A stretch of DNA of 64,000 nucleotides, from assembly GCA_001600355.1 (NCBI GenBank), contig BCJU01000002.1:3534001-3598000 (forward strand). The letters run 5' to 3'. Within the stretch, counting starts at the first letter, position 1. The number at the start of each line of letters is the position of its first letter. This DNA is from Meira nashicola. Taxonomy: Eukaryota; Basidiomycota; Exobasidiomycetes; Exobasidiales; Brachybasidiaceae. The notes under the pieces were generated by a model. That model was not told the DNA's origin and searched no databases. It saw nothing but the letters and a program-made list of their open reading frames with translations. The position numbers and the translations under genes were made by a program. This document shows, one piece after another, positions 10,873 to 21,833 of the stretch.

Positions 10873-11782
10873 CCCGTTTTCTTTAAGGTGAGTACCTGTG
10901 CTGAAGAAAGAGTGAGAGTCTTGCCTTGTGCTAAAGGGTTAGTGAGGATCTCAAGGATGAGTGAGAATCTTGCCTTGTGTTCAAGAGCGAGTGAGAATAT
11001 TGCTTGTGGCGATGTTGAGTACTATTGCACAAGTCGTCACAAAAGAAAAATAATAACAAAAGGCAAAGGAGAAGGTGGTGATGATCGATAGCAAACAGCT
11101 TATTCAAACCGACGACGCGCTTTTCCACCCCCCTTTGGCCGTTTGTTGTGCGTGCGTGCGTGCATTTAGCACATAAAATTTGTTAACAATGAAATTCCAT
11201 TCATAACCGTCACGTTTGCTTCTCTTACTAGGCTTTAGCCGTGTGTTTTTGTGTGTGTGTCCGCCTGCGAGATTTGTAAACGCTCCTTTAAGCTGGGCTA
11301 AAATAAAAAAGGGCCAAAGGCGAAAGAGGAGGAGGAGGAAAAAAACTTGAACCCCTTTTCTGCCTTTGGGTTAAAAGAGGTTGTTGCCTAAGGCACTTTA
11401 CCACTTTACGCGTAATAATTCAAACTTACGATCTTTTGTGCAGTTCAATATGCGTGCGTATACACAGGTACCAATTTTGTGCTTCTTTTGCTTGGATTGA
11501 TAGGGTTCAGATTTCAAGTTTGGCATACAGTATGCACAAAGTATGCGAATTCTACAGGAATGCGTCTCACAGAGTGTACGCGGTGTAAACTCTGCCGCCG
11601 GTAGGTGAGTATGTATCTTGACAACAACAACGACAACAGCATTGCACACTCGATAGAGAATTCATTAGTGAAAAGTATTCGTCGTCATCTATTTCGTCAT
11701 GTTCGTAATTAAGATCTATGTAGTAGGATAAGGGAAACTTTGTACAGAATGGATATCAAGGCGATAAAAGACAGCATACATG
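10873..11782. other. Upstream region of CHS7 and 3' flank of the first RTA1-like gene
   Basis: About 0.9 kb without a credible gene. The first 140 bases carry the AGTGAG direct repeats; further on are GTGCGTGCGTGCGTG (about 11150-11164) and GTGTGT runs (about 11238-11260). Short frames on both strands look like chance. Confidence 0.5.
10911..11009. repeat. Imperfect direct repeats in the CHS7 5' flank
   Basis: Four related units of about 20 bases begin with AGTGAG: at 10911-10932, 10941-10959 (diverged), 10960-10981 and 10990-11009. Units one and three share AGTGAGARTCTTGCCTTGTG. They lie 40-140 bases upstream of the CHS7 start codon, so they fall in its promoter or 5' leader. Confidence 0.75.
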
Positions 11783-12787
11783 TCAAGCTTTTTCTAAAAC
11801 ATCACGACTTCGATTGAGCGAGAGAGAGTTGTTCGTCGTAACCTCCTCCGATTGACCTTCTTCTGTTGATTTGATGATGGACTTTGTCTTTGTTGTTGCG
11901 CCTTCTTCTAAATAATATACGGGGGAGATAATTGTCACGATCAAAACTGCCAAAGCAACAAAACTTGCATCAAACACCAAATAATACCATTCCGTCGTTG
12001 CAACTTCTCCTACCCATCCTTTTGCCATTTCAGCTGTACGGAAAGCTGAACGGCCTAATGCGAGTAAGGCAGATGAGTAAACTGCGGTAAAAAAGATCTT
12101 TTGACGTAAATTAAACCATTGTGCTTCTCCTTTACGTTTATCTTCGAATGCACGAAAGATGAAAAGAATAAAGAGAGTATTGAAAGCCAAATAACCGAAT
12201 AATTGAATGGCTAATCCTGCAACTACGACATTACCTTTATTGTTTATATCATCAACTGAATGATTATCAATTTCCGCCGTTGCTGCTAAACCACTTCCGG
12301 CACCTTGAATTGCAAGTGAACCAAGATCCAAAAGAACAAACAAGGGAACCAACCAAGAAGGTGGAAAAGGTTTTATATATTTTGATCCGTATTGACGACA
12401 CATTTTAGCTAAGATTGTAAAATGTGCAGTAGCGAAAAATGCTGGAGTAAGTACTAAGATGCATTGTTGAGCAATATAAGGATCGGTAACGTCTGGATGA
12501 AAATGACCATAAATTCGAATGCCATTTCCAACGCATTCACACCAAGAACCGAAGGCAAGAGTGGCTAATAACCACCAACGTTTTCCTTTCAAACCTTGAT
12601 ATGTTAACACACTTGCAAGTTCTCCATAAACGATGCAAAACGTAATAGCTCCTCCTAAATCAGGTCGATAACCGTAAGGTCCAAATTCATTGATACGTTC
12701 TAATGCTTCACGAATATCTGTCGTAAGATTTGCATTTGGATCGATGTCGTATTCGCGTGCAGCTAGATTGATGATTGTGTCTGTCAT
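11783..12787 (-). CDS. RTA1-like seven-transmembrane protein, copy A
   Basis: 334 residues, single exon, ATG at 12787. It belongs to the RTA1/RTM1/Rsb1-like family of fungal membrane proteins, whose members are linked to resistance to 7-aminocholesterol and toxic lipids and to sphingoid-base movement; the biochemical activity of most members is unsettled. Seven hydrophobic segments at about 45-63, 70-90, 104-126, 145-165, 187-210, 229-249 and 268-288. Family hallmarks visible: the Ala-His-Phe after segment three, QGAGS at 161-165 and the RSAFRTAEM motif at 246-254 before segment seven. The tail is Ser/Thr/Glu-rich. A TATA box lies about 75-80 bases upstream (12861-12868). The next gene upstream is a close paralog in the same orientation, of identical length. 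Substrate unknown. Confidence 0.88.
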   Translation of the reverse strand: MTDTIINLAAREYDIDPNANLTTDIREALERINEFGPYGYRPDLGGAITFCIVYGELASVLTYQGLKGKRWWLLATLAFGSWCECVGNGIRIYGHFHPDVTDPYIAQQCILVLTPAFFATAHFTILAKMCRQYGSKYIKPFPPSWLVPLFVLLDLGSLAIQGAGSGLAATAEIDNHSVDDINNKGNVVVAGLAIQLFGYLAFNTLFILFIFRAFEDKRKGEAQWFNLRQKIFFTAVYSSALLALGRSAFRTAEMAKGWVGEVATTEWYYLVFDASFVALAVLIVTIISPVYYLEEGATTKTKSIIKSTEEGQSEEVTTNNSLSLNRSRDVLEKA

Positions 12788-13845
12788 TTTGTTGTTGTTT
12801 TGAGAGAAAGAGAGGGAGAGAGTTGATGTGGGGAAAACTTTAAAGTGAAGAAAGGCCTACTTTTTATAGTCAATCTATGGATAAGAAACACGTTCGTTCA
12901 ACTACATCATCTAGGAATGCTAACACCGAATCCGCTTTCCTGTCACGGACCTGATCTTTGGTGTTATCAAATGCTGTGCTTCTCTTTTCTCACAATGATT
13001 CATGGCAAATGAGGAGGTATTCCGTACGAGAAAGAATAACAACGGAATTCGGCGGAAAGCCATACGGCCGCGCAACAATAAACAGAAAAGTGCTGTCTGC
13101 TTACATACGCGCGCGGGTCCTCGGCTTGACGAAATGTCATCTTAACGGACCGATGTGAGATTGAGCAAGTTATATAATTTCATCCTTACCAGTACCTCTC
13201 ATAAAGTTTTGATGGTATGTGCTGCTCAATATATATAGTGTTGTTAAGTTGATCAAGATAGTGTCTCATGTCTTTAAAAAGACATAAGGTTTAAGGAATA
13301 TATTTTATGTATTATTTTAAAATGTTTATAAAAAATAAATTATATAAAATTTAAAAACGAGATCAAATCGTTGTGCAAATTATCGAATGGCAATTTGAGG
13401 ATGAAATTAACTATTAACTCTACTTTTGCCTTACTCACACTCACGGCAGCAACAATAAAACCTTGAAAAAGTCACCATATCGCTCTTGTTAAATCAAGAT
13501 TATAAGTGTGTAAAAAGACGTTTCAATACCTGACGAATGTATCTCTTTAGACTTGTATTCGAATTATTGTCAAATCCACGGTAAATAGGAAGAAGTTTCG
13601 TGTATCGATGCAGTGCTTGCTTATGTATCAAAGAGAGACTATATAATGATGCGTGTGTCCAATCATAAATATATCAAATGGTTTCAGGTACAGCCTCACT
13701 TTATATATCATAAGAGTGCAATGTTCAAATGACAGAATTCTGCACATATTGAGACATAATCTTCATATTGATCAAAATCTATTGTTAAGAAAGGCTGAAA
13801 ATTAATATACAGTTTTTAATGAAGGCGAAGGAATGTGGAACGTTT
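12788..13845. other. Spacer between the tandem RTA1-like genes
   Basis: About 1.06 kb holding the promoter of copy A and the 3' flank of copy B. The part at 13270-13370 is extremely AT-rich, with the hairpin-like TCTTTAAAAAGA. No gene recognised. Confidence 0.5.
12861..12868 (-). promoter_or_regulatory. TATA box of RTA1-like copy A
   Basis: Minus-strand TATAAAAA, about 75-80 bases upstream of the start codon at 12787. The paralog has a TATA box at the same distance, which supports the call. Confidence 0.6.
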
Positions 13846-14850
13846 TTAAGCTTTTTCTGAACCTAAATTTGGACTTCCATGATCGAATGAATTTCTCATT
13901 GTAACGTTTCCTGATTGATCAAATTCAGTTGATTCAGATTGAGTTGGAGTAGTTTTTGTTGTTGTTGATTGAACTCTATCCATATAATTAACAGGAGAGA
14001 TTATAGTTAAAATTAAAACCGCCAAAGCGACAAAAGTTGCATCAAAAACGAGATAATACCATTCAGTTGTTGCAATCTTTCCAACCCAACCAGATCCCAT
14101 TTCTGCTGTACGGAAAGCAGAACGACCTAAAACAAGCAATGCAGAAACATAAACAGCAATAAAGAATACCTTTTGACGAGCATTAAACCATTGTGCTTCT
14201 CCTTTACGTTTATCAGCGATTGCACGAGTGACGAAAAGGATAAAAAGAGCATTGAAAGCTAAATAACCGAATAATTGAATTGCTAAACCTGCAACGACGA
14301 TATTTCCTTTATTATTGATATCAGCGACAGGTTCGTTATTTATTTCTGCAACTGCTGCTTGTCCACTTCCACCACCTTGAACGGCAAGAGAAGCAACGTC
14401 CAAAACGACAAACATTGGAATTAACCAAGAAGGGCGAACTGGCCAAATATATTTTGCTCCATGTAATTGACACATTTTGGTTAAAATTGTGAAATGAGCT
14501 GCAGCAAAGAAGGCTGGAGTAAGGACTAAGATAACTTGTTGTGCAATATAAGGATTAATTATTTCAGGATGAAAATGACCATAAATTCGAATTCCATTAC
14601 CAACACATTCACACCAAGAACCAAATGCAAGAGTTGCCAATAACCACCAACGTTTTCCTTTTATACCTTGATATGTTAATGTGATTGCTAATAAACCAAA
14701 AACTATACAAAACACAATAGCTCCTGCTTCATGTGGTTGATATCCATAAGGTCCATATTGACTAATTCGCATTAATGCTTGACGAACATCTGAAGATAAA
14801 TTTGCATTTTGATCGATATCATAATCACGGGCAGAGAGTTTGTTTGCCAT
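13846..14850 (-). CDS. RTA1-like seven-transmembrane protein, copy B
   Basis: 334 residues, single exon, ATG at 14850, the same length as copy A and collinear with it. The two proteins agree in most positions: membrane segments two and three (KGKRWWLLATLAFGSWCECV, GNGIRIYGHFHP) are identical, and the QG-x-GS and RSAFRTAEM motifs are kept. Differences concentrate in the first 60 residues, the loop after segment four and the tail, which here is richer in Asn, Gln and Thr. Family: RTA1-like fungal seven-pass proteins tied to lipid and drug stress. The shared arrangement, orientation and promoter geometry show tandem duplication with both copies kept intact. Substrate and division of labour between the copies are unknown. 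Confidence 0.88.
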   Translation of the reverse strand: MANKLSARDYDIDQNANLSSDVRQALMRISQYGPYGYQPHEAGAIVFCIVFGLLAITLTYQGIKGKRWWLLATLAFGSWCECVGNGIRIYGHFHPEIINPYIAQQVILVLTPAFFAAAHFTILTKMCQLHGAKYIWPVRPSWLIPMFVVLDVASLAVQGGGSGQAAVAEINNEPVADINNKGNIVVAGLAIQLFGYLAFNALFILFVTRAIADKRKGEAQWFNARQKVFFIAVYVSALLVLGRSAFRTAEMGSGWVGKIATTEWYYLVFDATFVALAVLILTIISPVNYMDRVQSTTTKTTPTQSESTEFDQSGNVTMRNSFDHGSPNLGSEKA

Positions 14851-16160
14851 TTTTGCGTGTGAAGGAGGAGAATGGTGGAGGATGAATGTGAAGAAAGAAA
14901 GAGAGAGGAGAGAAAATAGGTTGTTCTTATATATGCATGTCTAGATTGCTATGAATAAAAAAGGCAGTTCAACGTCATCCTTTAAAAGACATTAAAACCG
15001 AACATTGATGTTGTTGTACAATATATTTTGGATTCAAATGTGCATACAAGTCTTTTTTTTTTAATCATACTGTTCTTCTTCCCCAATTGTGTGGGATCGA
15101 TTCGGTAATAACGCAAATAAACACCGTATTGACTTTACACAATCTGCATGTTCGCCGTTAGTCTATAATTGATATGCAAGAATATGAACACTGATCTATT
15201 GTGAGTGATGGGGGTTTCCATGATTTTATTTCTCCGAAAAAGGTAAAATATCTGTTTAAACGCGTGTCTAATGTTTCGCTGCCGAACAAGTACAAAACAT
15301 TCTTGCCCTTTTCCACAAACAAAAAGAAAAGCTACTAAACTTTCGGAGTTTATAAAAAAAATATTAGTGTCCGCGTACTACATAGACTACGTACACTATC
15401 ATCGTCACTTCATAGCTAGACAATATGATAATTATTATTAAAGAAAAAGTATATATTTGACTCTTTTTTTCATATGTAAGATTACCATCACATTTGAGTG
15501 TTAATAATATATACATAAAAGAGATGACGATAAAATAAGGATATAAATTATGAAGAAACGCGGAAATCGGAAGTAAGCCATGCGTACCAGCCAAGAAAAA
15601 AAAACCTTGTTCACATTTCTTCCATTGTCATTATTATGGTATTGAATCAGTCACAAAAAAACCTTTATTGATCATCGTGTTTCAATTCAAATTCACGCTA
15701 AGTGTGTATTATAGCTGCATGGTTAGTTTAAGCGTATATTTTCTAACCCGAGACCCGGTAGTAATCATATTTGTTCATTTGCTTACATCATATATCTCTA
15801 CCTACCAAGCTTTCCTTTCATGCAATTTGTCCATTCTTCTTTCCTAATTTTTATGTTTAAGTTGAATGATTTAAAACGCGTGTCATCGTAACTTCATCTC
15901 AATGACCGAACAATGAACGTCATTTTTTAAATCCTTACACTGGACGATCTTAAGACCGAGGATTAGTCAGAAGCGTGGGAATGTGGCACTGCGTTGGGCT
16001 TGGGCGTGTATAAAAGGTGTTCGCTGATAAGACTTTGATCTGTGGTGCCTGAATGTATGGATCTCGATTGTTTAAGGTACTTATTGGATAAGGTATAGAA
16101 TTGAATAGTAGGTATGATTGTGTGATATAAAATACATTTCTTTTCGTCAAAGATCCTCAC
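14851..16160. other. Non-coding stretch between RTA1-like copy B and SPG1
   Basis: About 1.3 kb. It contains the copy B promoter (TATA box near 14924-14933) and the 3' flank of the GTPase gene. One 76-codon minus-strand frame at 15364-15594 encodes two hydrophobic segments but sits in very AT-rich sequence and has no recognised relative. No RNA gene seen. Confidence 0.45.
14924..14933 (-). promoter_or_regulatory. TATA box of RTA1-like copy B
   Basis: Minus-strand TATATAAGAA, about 75-83 bases upstream of the start codon at 14850, the same spacing as in copy A. Confidence 0.6.
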
Positions 16161-16928
16161 TCATGTATCCACATAAAGCAACAAAGGTTCACCAACACTC
16201 TTGATCTCCGGTATGGTACACTTTAAATCGAAAGCTTTAGAGAGAATAATCTTAAAGATTTTTTGAATATTGATAGCATGACTTGTCGAACAAAAGATTA
16301 AAGGTGCTTTCATTGCGCGTGCAAATCTCCTTGCTTGTTTGGTAATCTCTTCTTGTTCTTCTTTTGCAAATGCACTAAAAGAATCGTATTTTGTTCCAAC
16401 TAAAAATGGAATGGCTGTCTTGTTAAATCCACGTGCTTGTCTATACCATTCTTTTATACTGTTCAAAGTTGATTTCCTTGTTAAATCAAACATGAACAAG
16501 ATCGCAACAGCATCATTACATACTAACGGTAACATATTCACAAATTCTCTTTGACCACCTAAATCCCAAATGCTAAATGTGATTTCCGTATTCCGTATAC
16601 TGATCGTCTTTTCCATAAAGTTTACACCTAAAGTTTGAATATAATCTTCGTTAAAATTACCTTCAACGTAACGAACCATTAAACTTGTCTTTCCAGTTCC
16701 TGCATCTCCTACCATTCCAACTTTAATGATCACATGATTCCTTTCATCGGTTTGTTGTTGTTGTTGAGGAGGTAAAAGTTGTTGTCCACCAGTTGCACCT
16801 TGACTTGTTGTACCCCATTGTGAGTCACTTCTTGCACGATTTCCAATAGTTGCTCTATTATTTGATCCACTTCCTTCACCTTGATTGGATGATGAAGAAG
16901 CGGAAGAGTATGAGTATCTATCTGTCAT
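16161..16928 (-). CDS. SPG1: Septum-promoting Ras-like GTPase (Spg1/Tem1)
   Basis: 255 residues, single exon. Spg1 (fission yeast) or Tem1 (budding yeast) sits at spindle pole bodies on top of the septation initiation/mitotic exit network and triggers septum formation and cytokinesis. Visible GTPase motifs: P-loop GDAGTGKT at 74-81, switch region with TLGVNFMEKTI at 99-109, WDLGGQRE at 121-128, and the family's unusual GTKYDSF at 178-184 in place of NKxD; a SAK-like CSTSHAIN follows at 213-220. The stretch from residue 67 to the end matches the fission yeast protein very closely from memory. The first ~65 residues are a Ser/Gln/Gly-rich extension. There is no C-terminal prenylation Cys, as expected for this family. 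Upstream neighbour is the M28 peptidase. Confidence 0.96.
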   Translation of the reverse strand: MTDRYSYSSASSSSNQGEGSGSNNRATIGNRARSDSQWGTTSQGATGGQQLLPPQQQQQTDERNHVIIKVGMVGDAGTGKTSLMVRYVEGNFNEDYIQTLGVNFMEKTISIRNTEITFSIWDLGGQREFVNMLPLVCNDAVAILFMFDLTRKSTLNSIKEWYRQARGFNKTAIPFLVGTKYDSFSAFAKEEQEEITKQARRFARAMKAPLIFCSTSHAINIQKIFKIILSKAFDLKCTIPEIKSVGEPLLLYVDT

Positions 16929-17414
16929 TTGTGGGCGAGAGCAAGGAAGGGAAGTGTTGATGTGCGTGCGTGTGTGCGTGCTCTATGATCTCCTTGTGAT
17001 GTTAGAGATAGGTAAACCAGCTTTGATCACAGGAGTTGAATCGGCGTAGGATTATCTCCAGCAGTTTATGATGGGACAATATCGATAGGAGGAAGATCCA
17101 ATTAGGCGCGATTAATTGATTGATAGGAAAGAGGAGAACATGAATAGCAGCAATGACAACAACAAAAAGTCAATAGGAAGGCCCAAGCGGAAATCCGTCT
17201 TTTGCCTTTAATTGACCCGGGTGATCTGAACGTTAAAAGCCTTGTTTGCACGGCACACATCAAAACGCCAATCGTTTGTCCAAACACAGCCTTTTCGCCC
17301 GTTTTTATTATTCAATAGGCGTGTGCGCACGCGTCAAATTAAGCTTTATGCGTATCAAAAAGAACAACACTTTTCTTTGAGAGTATAGGTCATGACATTC
17401 ATATATACATACAA
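16929..17414. other. Promoter of SPG1 and 3' flank of the M28 peptidase gene
   Basis: About 490 bases without a credible gene; GTGCGTGCGTGTGTGCGTG near 16963-16981 is the only simple repeat. Confidence 0.5.
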
Positions 17415-18953
17415 TCAATAAGGCCAATCAACTCCTCCTCCAATATCCAACAATGTCGCCAAACAGAGTTTAGTGATTGATTGAATCTGTTCAAAATCAT
17501 ACCCTTTTCTATCTGTCAGATCACAGCTATCATGATAACATGGATCAGCAATTGGCCCTCGTCTTTCAAATACCCAAGTAGATGTGAAGCCTTGTTCCCA
17601 GAAAGATTGGTGGTCTGAACAGCAGGCAGGTGTGTAGCCGATTTGTAATTCAGGTACATACAATCTTGCTAAATCGATAACGTAATCCGTTGCAGCTTGA
17701 GTGGCTAATTTATCTGGGAAAGCAACTTGTAATGGTTCACCTGGTTTACGATAACCCAACATATCAGCTTGCAATTGAAAGTGAACAGGAGTATTCTTTT
17801 CGCGAAGGTGTTTTGCGTAGTTTTTTGATCCTACTAATCCTTGTTCTTCACCAGAAAAGGCTACCAATCGAATTTCACGATTAAACTCGATTCTATGTTT
17901 ACCTAAATGACGTGCAACGGCTAAAAGCATCGTCGTTCCACTTCCATCATCATCTGCTCCAGGTGCACGGGTGGAGCCAAACGTTCCACGTGAATCATAA
18001 TGAGCAGACAAGATTGCCACTCCTTCTTGTTCATTTTTCTTTTTGGAATTAGCTACCGGGATCGTACAAACGATATTTGGAGCGAAAGAATCATCATAAT
18101 TCCATTCAATGCATCTTCCATCCAAAGGAGCTAAATAACGTGAAAGACGAGCACGAATCCAAGCGCCAGCTAAGCGTGCTTCTTGTGTTGCACTATGACG
18201 AGAATGCCAATGATTGCTTGGACTGCTCAATAAAGAATCATCTAAAGAACCAGAAGGAATCCATTGACCTGCTTCATCTTCTCCTGAAAGAATTCTTGCA
18301 TCTTCTCGTAATTGTGGAACGTCCAGGGTGTCGGAGAATAACAGAGCATGAAGTGGTGGATTGAATTTAGGTTTGGGTAATGTGACGTTGACGTTGAGGG
18401 TATCTACTCGGGGAATTGCTGTCAGTTGAGTTATACGGGTATCTCTTTGTAGGTGTAAAGATAGAATGAGTAAATCTTGTAATGAATTCATTCGGATGAT
18501 AGCATATGTTGCTTCCATTTGCATTACCTCGTACTTGTTATGATGCTCAAAAGGTTTTTGGGCGGTAGCAAGTTGTGGAACTTTTTGTTCAGTCTTTGAT
18601 GCAGAATCGATAGCATGTATAGTTCTTTCACTCCAACTTGTTCCATTGATGTTCTGTTCACTGTTTGGTAAATATAAACGTTCCCAAGCTAAGAAGGCGT
18701 AGGTTTGATCATTTTGTGATGATTGTTCTTTCCAAATATGAATTTGCTTTTTTGGTAATGCTTCTTTATAATATGTTTGTTCACCAAACCATTCCATCTT
18801 TGTACCTGCACACATTGGTGTTGGCGCTGTATCAACTGGCGTAATGGTGAACGAGACATCTTGCAAGCATGCTTGACTGCCGAATGATGCTGCATGGATT
18901 GCATAGATGGCTATGCTGAATAGCAAAATTGCCTCTGTGAGCAAACAAGACAT
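17415..18953 (-). CDS. Secreted M28-family zinc aminopeptidase
   Basis: 512 residues, single exon, starting at the ATG at 18953; the frame runs further only through a non-ATG codon. The first ~22 residues form a clear signal peptide (hydrophobic core, Ala-Ala-Ser end). The C-terminal half is a co-catalytic dizinc peptidase M28 domain: His318 in AHYDS, the bridging Asp in GADDDGSG (334-336), catalytic Glu369 and zinc-binding Glu370 in SGEEQG, Asp397 in QADMLGY and His474 in the CYHDSCD motif. A Cys-Cys pair in TPACCSDHQSF is typical of fungal leucine aminopeptidases. The N-terminal ~200 residues are a less conserved propeptide-like domain. Expected role: release of N-terminal residues from peptides outside the cell or in the vacuole. 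No C-terminal anchor seen. Confidence 0.92.
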   Translation of the reverse strand: MSCLLTEAILLFSIAIYAIHAASFGSQACLQDVSFTITPVDTAPTPMCAGTKMEWFGEQTYYKEALPKKQIHIWKEQSSQNDQTYAFLAWERLYLPNSEQNINGTSWSERTIHAIDSASKTEQKVPQLATAQKPFEHHNKYEVMQMEATYAIIRMNSLQDLLILSLHLQRDTRITQLTAIPRVDTLNVNVTLPKPKFNPPLHALLFSDTLDVPQLREDARILSGEDEAGQWIPSGSLDDSLLSSPSNHWHSRHSATQEARLAGAWIRARLSRYLAPLDGRCIEWNYDDSFAPNIVCTIPVANSKKKNEQEGVAILSAHYDSRGTFGSTRAPGADDDGSGTTMLLAVARHLGKHRIEFNREIRLVAFSGEEQGLVGSKNYAKHLREKNTPVHFQLQADMLGYRKPGEPLQVAFPDKLATQAATDYVIDLARLYVPELQIGYTPACCSDHQSFWEQGFTSTWVFERRGPIADPCYHDSCDLTDRKGYDFEQIQSITKLCLATLLDIGGGVDWPY

Positions 18954-21833
18954 GTTGGCGAGAGGAGATGACTTGATCAAGAGAATGTGAGTTTGGCTCT
19001 CCTTTTTAAGTGTTAGATAGAATGATTAAAGATGGATAATCTATATCCCTCCTTTCATCGCCATAAAACACTGCCTCTGGGGTGTGAGCATGGCATAAAT
19101 GGTCTTCGGATGACGCCTTTTTTTGTCCTTCCTTCGGAGCTTAGCGTTAGGCTTCTCTCAATATAGACACTAGTCAGTACACGCCCCTCCCTCTTGGCTC
19201 GGGCTTGGTTTGGCTTGTAGGCAGTGCATCAAAATTACGCCATCTTCGGCCGAATATTGATAACGGAAGAGCTTGACCAAAATAAGTTTTTCATAAGCAT
19301 GACAATCTTATTAAAAGCACATACAAGAGTCTAATTTTCGAAATGTGTGTGCACGTCAAGAATAACATCTGTGAAGTGGACTCATATCAAACCCCACATT
19401 GCGTAAAATTCTTTACCTAACACGTCAACGAATACACAAATTGTCTAAATCACAGCCACCATGATCAGATGTATTTCATCCTGGATTTGATATCTGGCCG
19501 TTATCAATTAGGGTCCAAATTTGATAAGTTTAAATGAGATCCCGAGTATGACTAAGACAGTATGTACATCCGCATGAGACAATTATCCTTCCATAGAATA
19601 ATTATAAAACACAGTGCCCCACTTTTAGTCGGTGATGGTGACAGTCTTATTTCCTATAATCCCGTCAATTAGATAAGATTATCAGGTACACCTCTTAATC
19701 GGTACCATATCTGATATTAAAACCTGACACCTATAAAGAAACTTGTTTCTCGGAATCTCGCTTTTAGCATAATACGATCAACACCGGATCGGGGTTTTTG
19801 TTTGAGTTTAAATTTTAGGAAATAAACAGATCGTCTTTACTTGAAATCGAACGATTTCACAAAAACAAAGGCAAGATTTTTAATGGTACAGAAGGTACGG
19901 GATGGTATAATATGAATGAAGGAAAAGCCACAAATTTATTAACAAATAAACATTTGGAGTATATATACCTATCCTCTTGCGTGAAAAAAGGCCTTCAGGT
20001 ACACGGCACGGCATACCCTGTATATATTTTTTCGGCTGACTTTGAATTCAAAAGTTTTAATTAATTGTCATTTTCCCCATAGATGCAAGAATACTCAATT
20101 TGTGTATTGTCTGAGAGAATAATGCAAAAGAAGGTTTTTCATTGGTTGATAATTGTCATGTAAACTATGCACTTATGCACTGCACTGCATTTGGCACGGA
20201 TAGAATATTGCATGCATAAACAGAGACAAATTGACCTGTTTTTCTTAGAATGAATAAAATACGCTAATGCACCTTAAAAAGGCAAGTATTAATTGTACTA
20301 TCTGTTTATTTGAAACAAAAGACACAGAGATTGTCGCACAAATGGGCGTAATATGTAGTATCTCACCATAGTAGGGCAGTATTGTTTCGAAACAAAGACA
20401 ATGGTCGTCGCGTACCTGAAACGAAAGGGAAAACGAAAGGGAAAATTCGAGATACGCTTAAATTCGTTTAGCTCTATGTATGTGTATGTATAATGTATTC
20501 CCCGGGTTTCTTTGCTTGGAAAGGTGGAGTATTGTATAGTTGTCGATCTTTATCATACACTAGGGTCAATTTTAATTCTTATGAATACGGATTTCACATG
20601 CTCATCTTTTGTCATCCTGTAACGGATCTACCCTTGACGTCAACGCGGGAAGGGGTTTTCGATTAGAGCATGTCGTTTTTAAGGATCGGATTTTCAGGAA
20701 TTATTTCATAGATTTCCCATGCATGCAACCTACGAAACAAAGAGGGCATATATACATATATTATTCTTTTTATCGGAAGTTTGTCTTGCGATCTACATGC
20801 AGTAAAAAAAAAAGAATTGCTTCTCGGCTTCCCCTTTTCTCTTACACTTACGTTTGTAGCAAAAAATTCAAGCGGAGATTTATGAGTACAAAATTCGGAG
20901 TATGAAATTGATGTATGTATAGTGATAAAATGAGGAGATAATTTGAATTTTTCTTAACAAGCGAGTTTTTTTCTTTTCGTTAGGAATTGCAGTGTTTTTT
21001 GTATAATTGTTTCTCTTTTCGCCACTTTGGCTGTGTTTATGCAAATTAGAAAAATAGCGTCATTCTAGCTTAAATCTTGCCGGTAGCAACCGCGATACAT
21101 GACGGCGTACGACCCTATACCCCATAATTTTGTATGTGCACAGCGAAGCGCACACACTGCCTGCACAGCAAAAGAAACCGTATGCATGCACTTTTACGGC
21201 GGCCAACGCGTTTGTATGCATGTATTTTGGCCGCGCACAATTGCACTGCTTCCCCTCGTTTTTTCTTGATAGGCACAAAAAGACTGAAATGCACAAATTC
21301 TAGGCGAACCATTGTCATTATTATTATTATTTTTTTGTTTTATACATCATTTTAGACTCCGACTAATTGATAAAATGGGTTATACTGCTGAAATGCCGGC
21401 CCGATTCCATGATGAAATTCAAAATTGACCAATTGGATCACTCAGTTTGGTACTTTGGGTCTAGTCTTTTTTGTACAAAATCGTACAATTCGGTTGATAG
21501 TCTTGACTACCATTAAAACTTATTATACGACGACGTGCATGCATCTTTAGTCAAAACGCTAACAGGGATTAGACAGTGCGGAGAAAGGCGATTAAAATCG
21601 TTTATAACTTGACATAAAGTGAAAAAGTGCCTTTTTAATCAAATAAATTCTAATTTGAAGCCATCTTACCAGTCATCAATTATAAGGAGAATTGGAATGA
21701 ATTCATCCCCAGAGATCGAATAATTGATCCAAATACCAAAAAAACCTCTAAAGGAAGGGTGTCTTTTTGAAAAGATTACATCCTTCCTCTCACGATAACA
21801 ATCTCTTTTATCATTTCTCTCTCTAAAACAAAG
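18954..21833. other. Long non-coding region upstream of the zinc-finger regulator
   Basis: About 2.9 kb, the longest gene-free stretch here, between the divergent M28 peptidase and the transcription factor gene. I scanned both strands and found only short frames without protein-like character (for example 20609-20905). It includes the palindrome TTCGGCCGAA near 19245-19254, several GTATGCATG motifs around 21180-21220 and pyrimidine-rich sequence just before 21834. It probably holds an extended regulatory region and leader for the regulator, or an unrecognised non-coding RNA. Confidence 0.4.

Noticed and set aside
11783..14850. The two seven-pass proteins as fungal rhodopsins
   Set aside because: No retinal-binding Lys context in the seventh segment; QG-x-GS and R-x-x-FR-x-x-E motifs point to the RTA1 family.
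15364..15594. A 76-codon minus-strand frame with two hydrophobic stretches, possibly a small membrane protein
   Set aside because: The sequence is very AT-rich, which yields Ile/Leu/Tyr codons by chance; no conserved motif, promoter or neighbour supports it.
20810..20850. TTGCTTCTCGGCTTCCCCTTTT, resembling the start of U2 snRNA
   Set aside because: Similarity stops after about ten bases; the conserved branch-site pairing region of U2 is missing.
20609..20905. A 98-codon frame in the long gap before the regulator
   Set aside because: No recognised domain and ordinary non-coding composition.
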